In this document: in pieces, positions 7,501 through 8,508 of the stretch
Layout: each line of letters begins with the position of its first letter
Position numbering within the stretch: the first letter of the stretch is position 1
From: Bacteroidota bacterium
GTDB taxonomy: Bacteria > Bacteroidota > Bacteroidia > Bacteroidales > VadinHA17
Direction: 5' to 3'
Assembly: GCA_030611395.1 (NCBI GenBank)
Contig: JAUWPX010000045.1
Location: 1-8,508, forward strand
Length of the DNA stretch: 8,508 nt
Made by a program: the position numbers and the translations under genes
Notes under the pieces: model-generated
What the model was told of the DNA's origin: nothing
The model's input: only the letters and a program-made list of their open reading frames with translations
Database searches by the model: none

Positions 7501-8256
7501 TTCTGTTGAAAATTCGATTATCCTTACACTGTTTCTGTTGAATACTTCTTTTGTAAGCAGATCAATGGCTGTTTCGGCAGTTCCTGAAACAATAGTTCTT
7601 ATAAATCCGTTAAGTCCTTTGAAATTGACTGTTGATTCGGTGCGGGAAAGAAAATTCTCCTTTTCTGCCCTTGTAGTGTAATGGGTTGACTGGTTAATCA
7701 TCTGATCCATTACATCAAGCATATAATTCCATTGTGCTTCTTCGATATCTCCGCTTACTCCGATCAGATCACGAAATTTGCGGAGTTCCCTTACTTTGTC
7801 ACCCAACAATATCGTGTAAAGGGAGTCGATAGTTATTTTTGTAACCGGAGGTGTGCCCAATGAGTAATCATGGGTTTTAAGAATGTTTCTGAACTGGATT
7901 TTAGTTTTGTCATCAACCTGCTCGGTATCAATAAGCTCATTTAGCATATTATGGAATACCTGCCTCCTTTCACTGTACTCATATGCTTTTGAGTTTTCAT
8001 GAGGCATTAACATCAGTGAAACATCTATGTAACCGGGAATAGCTTCCTTTAGTTCAAGCAAATATTTCTTTATTTCAGCCTGCTGTTTTGCCGGATCATC
8101 GGGTTCTTCATAGCATAACCTCACAAAATTGGAAAGGCTTTCAAAAACCCTGTCAGGTAAAAAGTTCTCTGCTCTTTCACCAAGTTGAGCATACAGGTTA
8201 ACAAAATTTCTGGCTTCCTGATTGAGCGTGGCTTTTAGTTCTCCGGATAATTGCAT
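1588..8256 (-). CDS. Giant protein with aminotransferase-type PLP domain and PEPCK/HPr kinase-type P-loop domain, function unknown
   Basis: Uninterrupted frame of 2222 residues from ATG 8256. An in-frame TTG at 8283 would add nine residues, but ATG is preferred because a predicted promoter would start RNA close to 8284. Residues 1-445 are unrecognised and mostly helical, with a short coiled-coil-like stretch near 350-380. Residues ~446-1021 form a fold-type-I aminotransferase-like domain: NDPSNPSG (671-678, N675), DEAYND (704-709, D704 and Y707), and STTKNLGATGDRLG (745-758), which fits the class-I PLP-attachment pattern with K748 as Schiff-base lysine. R984 in FLRFSLG is the probable carboxylate-binding arginine. 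Residues ~1022-1590 are an unrecognised helical region. Residues ~1591-2016 resemble the PEPCK/HPrK fold: PVHGS (H1674), P-loop GDSGVGKSE (1694-1702), IAGD (D1728), HYLSSSYK (1883-1890) and GRPDGTGKGK (1988-1997). The C-terminal tail is helical and Lys-rich. No signal peptide or membrane segment is seen, so it is probably cytoplasmic. GATGxRLG recalls aspartate 4-decarboxylase and aspartate aminotransferases, but substrates are unknown. Confidence 0.95.
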   Translation of the reverse strand: MQLSGELKATLNQEARNFVNLYAQLGERAENFLPDRVFESLSNFVRLCYEEPDDPAKQQAEIKKYLLELKEAIPGYIDVSLMLMPHENSKAYEYSERRQVFHNMLNELIDTEQVDDKTKIQFRNILKTHDYSLGTPPVTKITIDSLYTILLGDKVRELRKFRDLIGVSGDIEEAQWNYMLDVMDQMINQSTHYTTRAEKENFLSRTESTVNFKGLNGFIRTIVSGTAETAIDLLTKEVFNRNSVRIIEFSTEEKLYKQIYEDSTSIFAVRIRNMRKNPFNTFRWFPLLTRMVFIDDSPESRSTNTSLIFCLHNGIINTLNKVHTKKLGALANSQLNLRLIHDKVNSRNLKYFRQKIDEKIIEYDKELRQLKKEQLANPENPDQDNILYKFDEFARQVIKDKYILSKFGAYINLAENTRDPENIKKINRELIREFEERILAYFYSENKSLHIATVVEGGGRNQIRTYGEYLLKRPLKPVQDSIINRCKTILDVVPDNYQRTLHNHFHNNFGINLFLEKYKEYLTKVENSSDNQGRFRNLLIDLGIEDKYNKKGSADKNIINEFISNLGNLEKTSISDDVQMIIRDLLFYKNRTPNPFIFFNQEAAWEYKDLFSPDRFDLNPFDIEIELNEEGHVDWERLLTKLERIKSTFQLFDETGNLWDRFCENSTLIINDPSNPSGFTDFNNPHLIKFLKFLNNSKLTLFLDEAYNDAVKIEDPEEPKWRTISRYIMNNIGSFARISIVSSLSTTKNLGATGDRLGSLLATPVRKDVIDYARKQFGVEKGNTNSLFILVNILETAQLAKKIKDRMDESLPKDASRYKIKEKLKKHIMTEIRDNINIRENGNNAHTRNPSLFEGSPLHLFLLEELVSLDKLDVLELPDDFKYKGIPFFSYYKDHLVSELNNFRINKIFRQEANKRLELAKNKALAVLKENEQNEISVLDSDGSYLFNLHLKDFFSYQDLEKFTKKLADQRGIALIPYQTGFLRFSLGDYIEGSAESYDNFIDEFENALRIFLKYWNTFHKAKNDPSNKDKQTDDILIDIFKVRSDSELIENILEDFNVIRDLNKNYNISLRISDIKTLYHAFPKECGVSINSIGDSKNAVLEFYENVGKCRNLTEFISSKAFTKVYENLLPQIYRNIPQLKKLDINTVIAKYGKTTLLKYIKSKLEFQPDRYILDNPEELTIMQEILIELERILFSDAKTKILSIKANKNDISGDLAKLEGYNRILKKFIEELLLHFNLPFELHPVEPTFEQLAGTVALKFIGITGLSLNDLNQDIFTNRYFEKIDKKLEDLKRDDMMRRYPGVIQQTIRKKLYHPNLTITNRILFIYLLQKNNWFETRLIEKINRLTPHYDITEQEDIRLIKEDLISQLIPAEIETILNEIFVQKNVKIFPEQLHDEVREMVLFFISLANMTKNNEYYKKYNHILIRLIETEFLEQNSNKNEMVQHGIVLHKDFPIQNKTLEKWDKGSLLWIAQLMSRCGVTAWEQPVQTHTRIATDAKKREYPYHKIDRSDDPSINNTGSENPDHNEFIKKMQVRPLSSFFAKRLALFAHNLDEEDYRCKIINTGLVKELHIFQKSFLKYLTDNYRLLGPGFVKLNEVQEFIPDIILFLGAPEKVISFPQIGYFDLKGPNGNIKTIVTPLKKSVDYFGNIKKPRLTMVNEKVKELGGIPVHGSLFAVEEDDGSIFVIQISGDSGVGKSEMLAAMMLKWMKKDLPGIRSIKMIAGDMFHLFPDEEGNLYGIGTEMGDFSRVTDFDPDFIKYYNSLFKSSADSNVHDLNSRSTISGLCDIKMPFKIDIMLTAYNFAREEAGVKRYANPENFFLYRDSHGERKEKATSSDNPNILRTLLRYSGDRNIVEIIDRYGNHLDDILSWENDEFTGIHYLSSSYKMMDKIDLEDTVNKIFINKSFIRNNKKFIVKKVRFDIIKNRFIADAKCDEDKKNISFPIDSDFFGTLFITLASTPAGNPFIAEPGESKIRKHLIEILKGRPDGTGKGKQIQLGILSTDLGRKGKEITGPQKAAEDVKTLIREVRIMNSDLDKKKNHVKKLIVECYKPLFRHHKHNMEIWRYNFYLYQLEEMRKARLVRVDDMKTKIDMSGLAGFYPLPKNHKFSPLLITPNINIELNGFSETYKQLMWLPNIQEFADQFYNDCSKVYIARGYNKDTIINNIVIQLLLTNGYIAIKDLTRGKITEKANRETIAAAKFAAVKKLKEIESKKTGRK

Positions 8257-8290
8257 AACTAAGATGTTTTTTGAGAAAATCAAATTCTGT

Positions 8291-8321
8291 CAAAAGTATA
8301 TATAATATGTTAAAAAACATA
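8291..8321 (-). promoter_or_regulatory. Candidate promoter of the giant gene
   Basis: On the minus strand TACTTTTG (8291-8298) fits the TAnnTTTG -7 consensus. TATG at 8318-8321, one mismatch from TTTG, lies exactly 19 bases upstream. Transcription would start near 8284, giving a leader of about 28 nt to ATG 8256. This supports the ATG over the TTG at 8283 as the start. The -33 match is imperfect and the DNA is very AT-rich. Confidence 0.45.
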
Positions 8322-8323
8322 TT
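8304..8323. repeat. 20-bp inverted repeat in the giant-gene promoter region
   Basis: AATATGTT and AACATATT form perfect 8-bp arms around a four-A centre. The repeat covers the candidate -33 element and much of the -33/-7 spacer, the right place for a repressor operator. It differs from the TTGTnnnACAA sites, so a different protein would be involved. It could also be an AT-rich chance dyad; as a terminator it would be weak because it has only one G-C pair per arm. Confidence 0.45.
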
Positions 8324-8389
8324 GTATCCTATATTATTATCAACATTTTCCAAACATAATAGTGGGAGAAGGGAATAAAGGGAATAACT

Positions 8390-8508
8390 TTAATTTATCA
8401 TCAGTTTGACTTTGGCGATATATTTTTCAATCTCTTGTGCCTCCTGGCTTTCAGGATAATTATCTTTTATTTTCCGGTAGGTTTCCAGTGCTTTTTGAAA
8501 TTCTTCCT
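8390..8508 (-). CDS. C-terminal end of a TPR-like repeat protein, 5' part outside window
   Basis: An open frame enters from the right edge and ends at TAA 8392-8390. Its 38 codons include EEFQKALETYRKIKDNYPES, then QEAQEIEKYIAKVKLMIN. The pattern A-x-x-x-Y-x-x-I-x-x-x-YP-x-S-x-EA followed by a second amphipathic helix is typical of the last tetratricopeptide repeat and capping helix of bacterial TPR proteins, which mediate protein-protein contacts. The protein's role cannot be told from this fragment. The stop lies 133 bases before the start of the giant gene on the same strand, with no clear terminator between them, so read-through is possible. Confidence 0.65.
   Translation of the reverse strand, partial: EEFQKALETYRKIKDNYPESQEAQEIEKYIAKVKLMIN

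Noticed and set aside
8324..8389. Rho-independent terminator after the TPR-like gene
   Set aside because: The stretch has a purine-rich run around 8361-8387 but no stable inverted repeat with a T tract on the minus strand.

Overview
The window looks like Bacteroidetes chromosomal DNA. It is AT-rich, the starts lack Shine-Dalgarno sequences, and two promoters fit the Bacteroidetes TTTG / TAnnTTTG pattern. All four genes lie on the minus strand, so transcription runs from high to low coordinates. I saw no tRNA, rRNA, CRISPR array or insertion sequence.

Layout in transcription order: (i) the last 38 codons of a gene ending in a TPR-like helical repeat (8390-8508). (ii) A 133-bp gap with a candidate promoter and a 20-bp palindrome. 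(iii) One giant gene (1588-8256) for a cytoplasmic protein of about 2222 residues. It contains a PLP-dependent class-I/II aminotransferase-type domain with an intact PLP-lysine signature and, further on, a P-loop domain of the PEP carboxykinase / HPr kinase fold. The long N-terminal and middle segments are not recognisable. (iv) A 76-bp gap, then a GntR-family regulator of the FadR/FCD type (783-1511). (v) A 246-bp gap, then the N-terminal 178 residues of an N-acetylneuraminate lyase-like aldolase (3-536), which runs off the window edge.

The regulator and the lyase form a readable regulatory unit. Each is preceded by the same 14-bp site, ATTGTnnnACAAAT, containing the TTGTnnnACAA dyad expected for FadR-type GntR proteins. 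In both cases the site overlaps a TAnnTTTG -7 box in the same register. The simplest reading is autorepression plus repression of a sialic-acid catabolic operon that continues leftward. The giant gene lacks this site and is probably a separate unit.

The most unusual object is the giant gene. An aminotransferase-type PLP domain and a PEPCK/HPrK-type nucleotide domain in one polypeptide of more than 2200 residues is an architecture I do not recognise. Its function cannot be assigned from sequence alone.
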